Shown one piece after another: positions 1 to 7,348 of a stretch of 8,262 nt of DNA. This DNA comes from Candidatus Omnitrophota bacterium. Its GTDB lineage: Bacteria; Omnitrophota; Gorgyraeia; Gygaellales; Profunditerraquicolaceae. The number at the start of each line of letters is the position of its first letter. Position 1 is the stretch's first letter. Position numbers and translations under genes: made by a program. Under the pieces are notes generated by a model that was not told where the DNA came from, searched no databases, and saw only the letters and a program-made list of their open reading frames with translations. The stretch covers positions 1-8,262 of the forward strand of contig JAHKBC010000319.1 of NCBI GenBank assembly GCA_018825725.1, in the 5' to 3' direction.

Positions 1-180
1 ATACTGATCCAAAGGATCATATCCCGAAGATTCCTTAACCGTCACCCCTAGCAATTCTCCGAAATAAGAGATATGTAAGGCTAATTTGACTGTGCCGCTA
101 TAACCTTTTTCCCTCAAGTCTGTCGGATAAGTAAAATTATCCATAAGCTTTTTTTGTACCAGCCCTGCATAGTCAGCCAT
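1..180 (-). other. TonB/TolA C-terminal-like domain at the end of the secretin (partial)
   Basis: Residues about 443-502 of the CpaC product follow the TonB-C pattern: a short amphipathic helix (YAGLVQKKL), then a YP motif (459-460), a basic stretch, G-x-x-G before a beta strand (YSGTVKLALHI), a G-containing turn (FGELLGVTV), and an ESSGYDPLD motif. TonB-C domains commonly read YP...G..G.v.v.f.i...G.v..v.v..SSG...LD. The domain is cut by the window edge, so its last helix and strand cannot be seen. It is separated from the secretin core by a Lys/Ser-rich linker (about 411-441). The assignment rests on pattern matching by eye. Confidence 0.72.
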
Positions 181-1506
181 GTCAGAAGTTTTTGACACGT
201 CCGAAGAGGCTCCTTCTCTGGCCGGAATTTTCTTCCTGGCAAAGTCTAGCGCATTAACAGATTTATCCTTCATAACTGTGGGAGTAAGGGTAATGAACAA
301 TTCGATATTTCCTTTAGAGCCATGCCCTCCGCCTGTCCTTGTGGTCTTCTTGCGAAAAAGCAGACCCACAATTGGCAGGTCTCCCAAAATAGGGGTCTTG
401 CGTATTTGGTCTTCTTCTTTCTGACTTACCAACCCGCCGATAGCTATGGTCTGGCCATCATTAACAAAAAGTTCCGTCGAGGCATTGCGCTTGGTCAATG
501 GATAAGCCCGGGCAGTAGGAGATGTAGATGAACCTAGTACTTCTGCTTCACCGATCTCACTAACCTCAACATCCAACTGAATATTTATACGGCTGCGATT
601 ATCATTAACCGAAGGCTTTATTTTTAATTTAATCCCGTATTCTTTATACTCTACGGAAGTACTGCCGGTTGAGCTGTCTGAAGACGAAGCCTGGGTGGTT
701 AACACCGGCTTTTCTCCTCCCACCAATAACTGGGCTTCTTTTCCGCTCTGACAGGCAAGTTGAGGCGAAGATAGTATGCGCGCCTTTCCCTGTTGAACCA
801 AAGCATCCAATGACCACTGAAAGGCGTCGCGCCTTATATTAAGAACTCTGAAGAATGTCGAAAGAGCTGTTGAATGTACGCCGGTCAAGCCAGGTGAACC
901 AGCCTCAGTAACATTAGATACTCCGCCCGGCCAGGAAAAACCCAAGGTATTAGTAGCGTCTTTATTTAACTCTAATACCTGGACATTGATCCCTACAACT
1001 GCTTCTTCTTCTTTGATTTCCACCAGGTCAATTATCTTATTCTTAAGCGGGTCAAGCGCCAAAAGCAGCCTCTCCTTATCCAAATCACTCTTGACACTGC
1101 CTAAAAGCAGAACTTTAGATTCTTCCTCTTGAGGATCAGTGTAGACATTATTAAAACCGATCTTGCTCAAAATTGAATCTAGCCTTCTTTTTACCCCTGA
1201 AATATCCTCAGCCAATACTTTAATCTGAAAAGACTGTTCTCCATAGTTATCCCAAAAAACCAAGGTAGTACTGCCAACAGACTTAGGGCTTACAGTTATG
1301 GAATCCTTGGAAACATAACTAACGTCTGCGATTTCGGGATTAGCGATGGCAATACGCGCTGGATTCTCCGCAGGGATACTTTTAGTCTCGGCTAAATAGA
1401 CTTTGATTTCCGGGCCTGCGTATTCGGAGAATGCGCCTTTTTGGAAACAATACAGACCAAAGATAAACACTAAAATAATAATTCTGGATTTAAATAAAAT
1501 CTTCAT
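1..1506 (-). CDS. cpaC: CpaC/RcpA-type Tad pilus secretin with C-terminal TonB-C-like domain, 3'-truncated by window edge
   Basis: Outer-membrane secretin of a Tad/Flp pilus system, the channel through which the pilus or substrate passes. I translated 502 codons from the ATG at 1506; the frame is still open at base 1, so the C-terminus is missing. Residues 1-28 look like a signal peptide (Lys/Arg, then a hydrophobic run). Residues about 30-98 match the pilus_retro/CpaC N-terminal domain, and 103-165 resemble a BON-like region. Residues about 208-410 form the secretin domain, with GQTIAIGGL (351-359) and the ILGDLPIVGLLF block (373-384). A Ser/Thr-rich insert lies at 270-284. From about residue 443 the sequence resembles a TonB/TolA C-terminal domain, which is unusual for CpaC. 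The start is supported by AGGAG at 1517-1521, ten bases upstream; this site sits next to the cpaB stop codon, so the two genes are 16 nt apart and probably cotranscribed. The family call is firm. The gene name follows from the adjacent cpaB. Confidence 0.93.
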   Translation of the reverse strand, partial: MKILFKSRIIILVFIFGLYCFQKGAFSEYAGPEIKVYLAETKSIPAENPARIAIANPEIADVSYVSKDSITVSPKSVGSTTLVFWDNYGEQSFQIKVLAEDISGVKRRLDSILSKIGFNNVYTDPQEEESKVLLLGSVKSDLDKERLLLALDPLKNKIIDLVEIKEEEAVVGINVQVLELNKDATNTLGFSWPGGVSNVTEAGSPGLTGVHSTALSTFFRVLNIRRDAFQWSLDALVQQGKARILSSPQLACQSGKEAQLLVGGEKPVLTTQASSSDSSTGSTSVEYKEYGIKLKIKPSVNDNRSRINIQLDVEVSEIGEAEVLGSSTSPTARAYPLTKRNASTELFVNDGQTIAIGGLVSQKEEDQIRKTPILGDLPIVGLLFRKKTTRTGGGHGSKGNIELFITLTPTVMKDKSVNALDFARKKIPAREGASSDVSKTSDMADYAGLVQKKLMDNFTYPTDLREKGYSGTVKLALHISYFGELLGVTVKESSGYDPLDQY

Positions 1507-1522
1507 TTAGGTATTACTCCTA

Positions 1523-2389
1523 TTATCTTGAGATCGGGATTTTATCCTTTTTTGCTCCCCGATAAATTTCTATCGTTGGCATAGATTCAACAGTATCCTT
1601 TTTTTCGAATTTAGCCGGCATAATATAACTAAAGAGAGTTTCCCAATCAACAGTCTCGGTAAGAGAAATCTGCGAATCCTTAGGCGAACGCAAAACTAAA
1701 CGAATCTTTCCATGCTCAAGAGCAAAAGCAACCATATTCGCTTCTTTTGGGCTTAAGGCCAAGGTGATTAAAGAAGCCTCTCGGCTGTCTTTTTTCTGCT
1801 GTCCGTAAAAAGTGGTCCCGATCTCCTGGCCAACAGCTAGAATACTCACGTTTTGAAATAAAGGAAGGATGTTCACCTGTTTATTCGAAGAAGTTCTCTC
1901 CCCCTCATCCTCTTTCTTAGGCACGGTAGTTATAAAAAGCACATCCACATTATCCCCAGGTTTAACCATGCCGACTAAAGAACCCATATTGTCCACCATA
2001 ATTGTGATTGCGCGTTTGCCTATGGGAGTAGATTCAGCCAAACCTGCCATATGCCGCGGAGGCACTATTTTGTTGCCAACAATCTGCTCTCCCTTTGAGA
2101 TAGGGCTCACTACCAGCATCCCGTCTATGGCTCCGGTATAGGCGTTAGGGCTTCTGTCTTTCACAGGTACTGATACCATAGTAACATGGCTCTGAGTCAA
2201 TATGGAACCGGCAGGAATTTCTTCTTTGGCTACCATAACTGATACTTCGTTGGCGCGCGCCTTAGCCAGGCGCGCCTTTTCCCGCTGGGTTATTTCATCC
2301 TTCTGCTGATCCAGATAAAATTTTGCAGCAAAAGCGGCAATTAAAGCAAAGGTTATACCGATCATTAAGAATAGTTTTTGCCTGGGCAT
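1523..2389 (-). CDS. cpaB: CpaB/RcpC family Tad pilus assembly protein
   Basis: Periplasmic, inner-membrane-anchored component of the Tad/Flp pilus machine, thought to work beside the CpaC secretin. The 288-aa product has one N-terminal membrane anchor (about 7-23), then a highly charged, probably coiled segment (27-46). A SAF-like domain covers about 48-110 (VMVAKEEIPAGSILTQSHV is its typical opening). The RcpC/CpaB domain covers about 122-235, with KRAITIMVDN and MVKPGDNVDVLF characteristic of the family. The C-terminal 50 residues are charged and not recognised. The ATG at 2389 lies 2 nt after the TAA of the upstream lipoprotein gene. A GAGG sequence at 2400-2403, inside that gene's last codons, serves as ribosome binding site, so translation is probably coupled. 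Length is typical for CpaB. The downstream partner is cpaC. Confidence 0.93.
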   Translation of the reverse strand: MPRQKLFLMIGITFALIAAFAAKFYLDQQKDEITQREKARLAKARANEVSVMVAKEEIPAGSILTQSHVTMVSVPVKDRSPNAYTGAIDGMLVVSPISKGEQIVGNKIVPPRHMAGLAESTPIGKRAITIMVDNMGSLVGMVKPGDNVDVLFITTVPKKEDEGERTSSNKQVNILPLFQNVSILAVGQEIGTTFYGQQKKDSREASLITLALSPKEANMVAFALEHGKIRLVLRSPKDSQISLTETVDWETLFSYIMPAKFEKKDTVESMPTIEIYRGAKKDKIPISR

Positions 2390-2391
2390 TA

Positions 2392-3294
2392 TTATCTTAC
2401 CTCATTATCGTAGAATTCCATCTGGCTTGACTTAAAAAGCCTATCCACCAGATCGTCTATTAACTTCTTCTGTTTTATTAGAGTAAGGAGCCTCTTAATA
2501 TCATTGGCCACCAGAGAGACATGCTGAATCTGGCCTCCGCGTTTACCTTCGAGCCTAATAATATAATATCCCTCCGGACCTTTAAAGATACTGCTTGTAT
2601 TTCCAACGTCCAGAGAATCGGCAAAAGCTACTTCGTCGAAATTAGAAAATCTTTGGCCTGGCTTAACAAAGCCTAAATCCCCCTCCTGCACTAAACTGGC
2701 GCTGCGCGAATACTGCTTAGCTATACTGCCAAAATCCTCACCTTGCAATAACTTCATTAAAATATCCTTAGCCTCAGCCTCAGTAGGTACTACAATCTCT
2801 CTTATCCACCTCTCCTGGGGTTCTCTTAAATTCTCCCTGTTGCTGCTATAATACTCATCTATTTCCGATTGGGTTACATCAACCCTCTCCGCCTCTTTAC
2901 GCACTAATTGAACCACTAACAAATCCCTTTTTTGCCGAGCCAAAACCTGCCTCACCTCAATGTCGTATTCAAGTTCCCTCCTTAAAGCCTCCTGATAAAG
3001 AATAACCTTCTTTATCATCTCATTTTTTAGATACCCTAACTTTTCCTGCCGGCCGTTAATTTTAAGTTCGGGCGGCAGCATGGCATTATGCATCTCTATT
3101 TCGGTGTTGAGGTCATCCAGAGTTAAGGCAAGATTATTTATCCGGGCGACTATCGGCCCCCGGGAAATCGGCTGGGATAAAAGAGGTTCTTTTTTAACTT
3201 CTCTTTTCTTCAAGAAACTTACATTATCACAACCCTGCGACAAAACAAAAAAAACCAATATCGCCAAGAGATATCTTAAGTTTATCTGAACCAT
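2392..3294 (-). CDS. SurA/PpiC-like (parvulin-fold) lipoprotein, second of a tandem pair
   Basis: Probable periplasmic chaperone of the SurA/PrsA/PpiC type, 300 aa. A lipoprotein signal peptide ends at Cys22 (SQGC, a weak lipobox) with Asp at the following position. An N-terminal SurA_N-like helical domain spans about 47-160 (VARINNLALTLDDLN is the usual family opening). A parvulin-like domain spans about 163-250, with the GDLGFVKPG and FDEVAF blocks and EGYYII near its end. A basic helical tail follows. The residues where active parvulins carry His, Cys/Asp and His appear here as Glu166, Ser198 and Tyr244, so prolyl isomerase activity is doubtful. It is a clear paralog of the gene directly upstream, 6 nt away, sharing EAERVDVT and IFKGPEGYYI. 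AAGG at 3304-3307 gives the ribosome binding site. The position just before cpaB suggests service to secretin or pilin folding; that is inference. Confidence 0.88.
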   Translation of the reverse strand: MVQINLRYLLAILVFFVLSQGCDNVSFLKKREVKKEPLLSQPISRGPIVARINNLALTLDDLNTEIEMHNAMLPPELKINGRQEKLGYLKNEMIKKVILYQEALRRELEYDIEVRQVLARQKRDLLVVQLVRKEAERVDVTQSEIDEYYSSNRENLREPQERWIREIVVPTEAEAKDILMKLLQGEDFGSIAKQYSRSASLVQEGDLGFVKPGQRFSNFDEVAFADSLDVGNTSSIFKGPEGYYIIRLEGKRGGQIQHVSLVANDIKRLLTLIKQKKLIDDLVDRLFKSSQMEFYDNEVR

Positions 3295-3300
3295 AGAAGA

Positions 3301-4215
3301 TTACCTTATATCTCCCTCGTAATATTCCAGTTTTGCCTCGCGGGAAAGCTTATCAATTAAATCATTGATCTTTTTCTGTTGTTTCAAATAAGTCAAACCC
3401 CGCTTTATATCATCCCACATCTCGGTAAGCGACCTCTGCTTACCGCCTTTTTTTCCTTCCAATTTAAGTATATAATACCCCTCTGGCCCTTTAAAGATAT
3501 TGCTGGTTTTGCCTACTTCCAAGGTATCTGAAAAAGCCACGGCGTCAAATTGCGCCGATTTTTTCCCGGGCTGGATATACCCTAAATCTCCGCCATCTTT
3601 AGCGTTGGCTGCCTTAGACCTTCCCCGGGCAAGATTTGCAAAATCCGCTCCCTGTAAAAGCTGGATCAATACTTCTTTAGCTTCGGGCTCGCTCAACACG
3701 ATTATCTCGCGAAGCTGCCTTTCTTCCGGCTCTTTTAGCTGGTCTTTAAAACCATTATAATATTCCTCTACTTCTTGAGAGGTGACATCAACCCGCTCTG
3801 CTTCCTGACGCACAAGTTCCATCACTAACAAATCCTGCTTAGTCTTTTCCAAGGCCTGAACAACTTCGTCTTTTTTATCCAATCCCCGGACAAGAGCCTC
3901 CTGATTCATCAATAAGCGCCTGGTCATCTCATTTTTTAGATAATCAATTTTCTGGTCGCGCGTGGTAATTCTAGCCTGGGGCTGATCTTCCGGAACAATG
4001 GTATTAAATGCCTCAACCTCCTTATTTAATTCTTCTAACGTCAGAGGAGTATTATTAACCCGGGCAATCAATGTACCCTTGACTACCGGAACCTCTTTTT
4101 GGGCCTTTAGAGTTGCAGTAGGCTTCTTTTGCACTCCCAGGCCCAGCTTATCACAACCTACAATAGCTGATACCAATAAAAAAACCGCTACAGTTGAAAT
4201 TATCTTGATCTTCAA
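3301..4215 (-). CDS. SurA/PpiC-like (parvulin-fold) lipoprotein, first of a tandem pair, TTG start
   Basis: Probable periplasmic foldase or chaperone lipoprotein, 304 aa. The signal peptide ends in the lipobox IVGC (Cys21), followed by Asp22. A linker rich in Lys and Pro leads to a SurA_N-like helical domain (about 49-165, starting ARVNNTPLTLEELN) and a parvulin-like domain (about 167-254) with GGDLGYIQPGKK and FDAVAFSDTLEVG. The last 45 residues are a charged helix ending EYYEGDIR, resembling the EFYDNEVR end of its paralog. The catalytic positions of parvulins appear as Glu170, Ala202 and Tyr248, which argues against isomerase activity. Translation starts at TTG: no ATG occurs before the membrane signal, and a full AAGGAGG lies five bases upstream. 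The gene begins 19 nt after the small membrane protein gene and ends 6 nt before its paralog. It is probably part of the Tad operon. Confidence 0.88.
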   Translation of the reverse strand: MKIKIISTVAVFLLVSAIVGCDKLGLGVQKKPTATLKAQKEVPVVKGTLIARVNNTPLTLEELNKEVEAFNTIVPEDQPQARITTRDQKIDYLKNEMTRRLLMNQEALVRGLDKKDEVVQALEKTKQDLLVMELVRQEAERVDVTSQEVEEYYNGFKDQLKEPEERQLREIIVLSEPEAKEVLIQLLQGADFANLARGRSKAANAKDGGDLGYIQPGKKSAQFDAVAFSDTLEVGKTSNIFKGPEGYYILKLEGKKGGKQRSLTEMWDDIKRGLTYLKQQKKINDLIDKLSREAKLEYYEGDIR

Positions 4216-4227
4216 TTGTTCCTCCTT
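4213..4227 (-). promoter_or_regulatory. Strong Shine-Dalgarno fixing a TTG start
   Basis: On the minus strand AAGGAGG (4221-4227) is followed by AACAA and then TTG (4215-4213). The next codons encode a Lys-rich, hydrophobic lipoprotein signal ending in IVGC. This decides the TTG start for the first parvulin-like lipoprotein; the first in-frame ATG lies deep inside the folded domain. Confidence 0.8.
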
Positions 4228-4234
4228 AAAGTTA

Positions 4235-4477
4235 TTACTCTTTCTTAATCTCCTTAATAATCTCTCTTATTAAACCGGCTAATTTGCCCACCAGGAAAAT
4301 AAAGAAGGAGATGAAGGAATAAAAGATAATTAGGATTGCACCAAGATAGCGCGGATAAGCAGGCACAACTCCGGTTATTATCAATACTCCGCCAAGCAAG
4401 CCAAACAATAAAAAAATCCAGGCAGCAATCTTCATTACCACACTGGAGATACGTAAATACGCCAAATTTTCCTGCAT
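4235..4477 (-). CDS. Small two-helix membrane protein of unknown function
   Basis: I do not recognise this 80-aa protein. The sequence shows a short polar N-terminus (MQENLAYLRISS), a first membrane helix at about 14-37 with a Gly-rich end, a short loop containing PAYPRY, a second helix at about 43-64 rich in Phe and Ile, and a basic/acidic amphipathic tail ending IKEIKKE. Two closely spaced transmembrane segments with a charged tail suggest a hairpin in the inner membrane. The start at ATG 4477 is well supported by AAGGAGG at 4482-4488, four bases upstream. It is followed after 19 nt by the first parvulin-like lipoprotein, so it looks like the first gene of the Tad operon. It could be an assembly accessory protein or an unrelated small membrane protein. 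The overlapping out-of-frame reading 4254-4523 is less likely because it begins upstream of the strong ribosome binding site and reads poorly as a membrane protein. Confidence 0.8.
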   Translation of the reverse strand: MQENLAYLRISSVVMKIAAWIFLLFGLLGGVLIITGVVPAYPRYLGAILIIFYSFISFFIFLVGKLAGLIREIIKEIKKE

Positions 4478-4659
4478 CTATCCTCCTTTTCTCCTTTTTT
4501 ATCATAAATAGAGATTTTTGCAAGAGAAATATTAAAATAAATACGTTATTGCTATTATAGGGTTGGCAACGGAAAAAATATTATTTAACAAGCAACTGGC
4601 TTAATCACACAGAGATAGCCATTTTGCCAAACTCTTTGCTGCCTGCTTGATAAGAGATT
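4478..4659. other. 182-nt intergenic gap between the metal operon and the Tad operon
   Basis: This is the longest noncoding stretch. I see no tRNA, small ORF with a ribosome binding site, or convincing terminator. It contains a TATAAT hexamer on the minus strand, an AT-rich stretch (4500-4560) and two purine-rich ribosome-binding-like blocks (AAGGAGG at 4482-4488 and AAGGAG at 4491-4496) before the small membrane protein gene. It probably holds the promoter and leader of the Tad genes. Confidence 0.6.
4554..4559 (-). promoter_or_regulatory. Candidate -10 element for the Tad operon
   Basis: A perfect TATAAT reads on the minus strand about 77 nt upstream of the ATG at 4477. No good -35 box lies 16-18 nt upstream; the TTGCCA just before it is only 4 nt away, too close to pair with it. 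The sequence is AT-rich, so chance occurrence is possible. Confidence 0.3.
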
Positions 4660-6882
4660 TTAACCAGACTTTCTATACCGATTCATCAATAATGAATTAC
4701 TCACTACCGACACAGAGCTAAAAGCCATGGCTAAAGCGGCGAGTGAGGGATTTAATAACCATCCCGTAAAAGGATAAAGAAACCCAGCAGCAACCGGAAT
4801 ACCCACGCAGTTATAAAAAAAAGCCCAGAAGAGATTCTGTTTTATTTTATTTAATGTATACCTGCTTATCTCAATGGCAGTAACTACATCGCGCAGGTCA
4901 TCCTTGATTAAAACAACCTCACCTGTTTCCATGGCTACATCAGTGCCAGAGCCCAAGGCAATACCTAAGTCTGCCTGCGCAAGCGCAGGCGCGTCATTAA
5001 TCCCATCCCCAACCATAGCCACGACATTACCTTCTTGCTGCAGCCTTTTTATCTCAGCAGACTTTCCTTGAGGCAACACCTCGGCCAGAACATCATCAAT
5101 ACCTGTTTGTTTAGCGATTGCCCTTCCTACGCGCGCGTTATCGCCGGTAATTATCGCAACTTTTTTACCGAAGCGATGTAACATATCAATTGCTTCTTTT
5201 GAATATTCTTTTAAAGTATCAGCAACCGCGATTACCCCCACAACTTCCTTATCTTGCGCCAAAATCATCACAGTCTTACCCTGGTCTTCCAGCGCTATAA
5301 TTTCCTTTTCATAATCGGCTGTCGTAATGCCGTTTTCCGCCATTAGCCTCCTAGTGCCCAATAAAAGCCTCTTTCCTTCACATTCTGCAATCACGCCCTT
5401 TCCGGGCAAAGCAGCAAAATTCTTTACTAGCGGCAGATTCAGGTCTTCCTTGCCGGCGCGGTTTATAATTGCCTGGGCCAGCGGATGTTCAGAGTTTTTT
5501 TCGACAGCCGCAGCCAACCTAATGACCGCCTCCTGGTTTAACTTCGCGCCAGTGACGATATCTGTAACAACCGGCTCTCCCTTGGTAAGCGTACCGGTCT
5601 TATCAAAAATAACCATATTTACTTTATAAGCCTTTTCAAGCGCAGCACTTGTCTTAATCAAAATACCGTTTTGCGCCGCTAAGCCGGTTCCCATCATCAC
5701 TGCCGTGGGCGTAGCCAGGCCAAGGGCGCAAGGGCAAGCAATAATAAGAACAGTAACAAAAACAGAAATAATAAAAGCCAGAGACTGCCCGGCAAAAAAC
5801 CAGGCAATCGCGCTGATTATGGAAATAAGAATCACCGTCGGGACAAAATAGTAAGCCACCTTATCCGCCAAGAGCTGTATCGGCGCCTTTGAGCCAATCG
5901 CCTCTTCTACGGTTTTAATGATCTGCGCCAGCATCGTATTACTGCCTACCCTGGTGGCTTTGAATTTTAAAACTCCGGTCTTGTTGATAGTCGCCCCGAT
6001 AACCTCGTCACCCTGTTTTTTTTCCACCGGAATACTTTCACCGGTGATCGCCTTTTCGTCAACCCCGGAATAACCGTCCACGACTATGCCGTCTACGGGT
6101 ATCTTGCCTCCGGGCTTAACCACAACTATATCGCCTACCATTACCTGGGAAATAAGAATTACCTTCTCCTCGCCATCCCTGAACACAATTGCGTTGCGCG
6201 GCTGCAACCCGATCAGCTTCTTTATTGCCTGGCCGGCTTTACCTTTAGTTACTGATTCTAGATATTTGCCAAGGGAAATAAAGATAAGTATGAACGCCGC
6301 GCTCTCATAGTATAAATGCGGATGCATCTGTTGCGCCTTCAGTAAAAAAACTACCGAAACAACAATGCTATAAAAATAAGCCGCAGCCGTACCTACGAAA
6401 ATCAAGGAATCCATATTCGGCCTTAATATTAAAAATCCCCTGACTCCCGAACGCCAGAGGCCGGAACAAATCAAAATGATTGCCGTAGCTAAGGCAAATT
6501 GAATATAAATACTGTTACCCTTCAATACCTGAGGCAGCGTTAAACCTAACATTGGGCCCATAGCAATATACATAAGCGGCAAGCCAAAAATAAAAGCGAG
6601 AATAAACCTCATCCTTAATATTTTTATATCCTTATTACTCTCTTTTTCATCCGCTCCGGCGGCCAGGCCAGGCTCAACAACCTTATAACCTGCCTTGTCA
6701 ATAACCTGCCGGATTTTTTCTGTGTTTATTTTTGCTTCATCATATTCTATACCTGCTTTTTCCGAAGCAAAATTTACGCTGGCCTGTATTATGCCTTCTT
6801 TCTCTTTAAGCGCATGTTCTATATTTAGGGCGCAAGAAGCGCAATGCATGCCTTTAATTTTTAAAATGGATTTAGTAGACAT
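4660..6882 (-). CDS. copA: Cu(I)-type P1B-1 ATPase, copper exporter
   Basis: Inner-membrane ATP-driven pump that exports Cu(I) (or Ag(I)) from the cytosol. The 740-aa product is complete and of usual length for a one-HMA CopA. An N-terminal heavy-metal-associated domain (about 4-70) carries GMHCASC with Cys14 and Cys17. Transmembrane helices follow from about residue 90. The actuator loop has TGES (280-283), the metal-path helix has CPC (383-385), and the phosphorylation site is DKTGT (Asp427). The nucleotide domain has His466-Pro467, TGDN (579-582) and GDGINDAP (from 625). The last helices show YN (690-691) and MAFSS (Met719, Ser722, Ser723), the residues typical of the Cu(I) subgroup, so zinc or cobalt is unlikely. 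GAGGGGG at 6892-6898 supports the ATG at 6882. The start overlaps the DUF2318 gene by 11 nt, so it is the last gene of the metal operon. No adjacent CsoR or CueR regulator is visible. Confidence 0.96.
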   Translation of the reverse strand: MSTKSILKIKGMHCASCALNIEHALKEKEGIIQASVNFASEKAGIEYDEAKINTEKIRQVIDKAGYKVVEPGLAAGADEKESNKDIKILRMRFILAFIFGLPLMYIAMGPMLGLTLPQVLKGNSIYIQFALATAIILICSGLWRSGVRGFLILRPNMDSLIFVGTAAAYFYSIVVSVVFLLKAQQMHPHLYYESAAFILIFISLGKYLESVTKGKAGQAIKKLIGLQPRNAIVFRDGEEKVILISQVMVGDIVVVKPGGKIPVDGIVVDGYSGVDEKAITGESIPVEKKQGDEVIGATINKTGVLKFKATRVGSNTMLAQIIKTVEEAIGSKAPIQLLADKVAYYFVPTVILISIISAIAWFFAGQSLAFIISVFVTVLIIACPCALGLATPTAVMMGTGLAAQNGILIKTSAALEKAYKVNMVIFDKTGTLTKGEPVVTDIVTGAKLNQEAVIRLAAAVEKNSEHPLAQAIINRAGKEDLNLPLVKNFAALPGKGVIAECEGKRLLLGTRRLMAENGITTADYEKEIIALEDQGKTVMILAQDKEVVGVIAVADTLKEYSKEAIDMLHRFGKKVAIITGDNARVGRAIAKQTGIDDVLAEVLPQGKSAEIKRLQQEGNVVAMVGDGINDAPALAQADLGIALGSGTDVAMETGEVVLIKDDLRDVVTAIEISRYTLNKIKQNLFWAFFYNCVGIPVAAGFLYPFTGWLLNPSLAALAMAFSSVSVVSNSLLMNRYRKSG
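4973..4990. repeat. Short perfect inverted repeat inside copA
   Basis: GCCTGCGC and GCGCAGGC flank a 2-nt centre (AA), giving 8-bp perfect arms. The repeat encodes part of the conserved PALAQADLG motif of the ATPase, so it can be explained by Ala/Gln codon choice. No U-tract follows, so it is not a terminator. Confidence 0.5.
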
Positions 6883-7348
6883 TTTTTAATACCCCCTCTT
6901 CCAAGTCAGCGAGCGTGATGGAAACCATCCCTCCGGTAACCTTAAGATCAGGATTGATGGGCGCGGGGTTACAGCCTCCTTTTTCCGTAGCAATTCTATT
7001 TAACGGATACCTATTGCCACAGGTATTACAGACCATGGAATCTCCTTCCTGACGAAAACCCTGTCTGGCTCCACCGCAGACCTGGCAACCATTGAGCGCT
7101 GCCCGGTATTTCCCGTCGGAGCTTTTTATTACAAAGAAATAAACTATGCTTGAATCCGGAAGACGCGTATTAAAATAATGCGCCTGGCCGTCTTCTAATA
7201 AAGAGATAGCGATCTTAATCTCCTTATTTACTAATTCTACATATTCTCCTTTAGTCCCCCGAAAATCCGGCTCTGCTGGATAAACATACCCGGTTACCAC
7301 CAGGACTAAAAGTGCGGTTAAAATAAATTTCAGTCCTTTCTTATTCAT
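6872..7348 (-). CDS. Secreted DUF2318 protein (FtrD-like, CxxC-rich metal-binding domain)
   Basis: A 158-aa exported protein with a DUF2318 domain, the family known from FtrD-type components of bacterial iron uptake; its chemistry is poorly characterised. Residues 1-25 form a signal peptide (MNKKGLKF, hydrophobic core, YPAE). The domain then runs to the C-terminus with family hallmarks: GQAHYF (His57), [37 protein letters not shown] and KGGCNPAPI. Cysteines 88/91, 107/110 and 126 are likely metal or Fe-S ligands. I chose the ATG at 7348 over the TTG at 7375 because GGGGAG lies five bases before the ATG and the Lys-rich signal starts there. The ATG overlaps the TGA of the upstream permease gene (ATGA), implying coupled translation. 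Its 3' end overlaps copA by 11 nt. Context suggests a periplasmic metal-binding partner of the copper genes; an iron-related role remains possible. Confidence 0.88.
   Translation of the reverse strand: MNKKGLKFILTALLVLVVTGYVYPAEPDFRGTKGEYVELVNKEIKIAISLLEDGQAHYFNTRLPDSSIVYFFVIKSSDGKYRAALNGCQVCGGARQGFRQEGDSMVCNTCGNRYPLNRIATEKGGCNPAPINPDLKVTGGMVSITLADLEEGVLKNVY

Noticed and set aside
179..531. Plus-strand open frames over the secretin gene
   Set aside because: They are antisense to a well-supported secretin, have no recognisable domain, and overlap each other in different frames.
2250..2280. GC-rich, repeat-like GGCGCGC stretches in cpaB
   Set aside because: They encode the Ala/Arg/Lys-rich charged segment after the membrane anchor and are explained by codon use.
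4254..4523. Alternative 89-aa minus-strand reading overlapping the small membrane protein
   Set aside because: It is out of frame with the 4235-4477 gene, lacks a good ribosome binding site at its start, and its sequence has no coherent domain. The 80-aa frame has AAGGAGG at ideal spacing and two clean membrane helices.
4590..4602. Possible terminator hairpin after copA (AAGC-CAGTT-GCTT on the minus strand, T-run at 4573-4578)
   Set aside because: The stem is only 4 bp and the T-run lies 11 nt away, so it does not fit an intrinsic terminator.
5327..6310. Plus-strand open frames across copA
   Set aside because: They lie opposite conserved ATPase motifs and show no family features.
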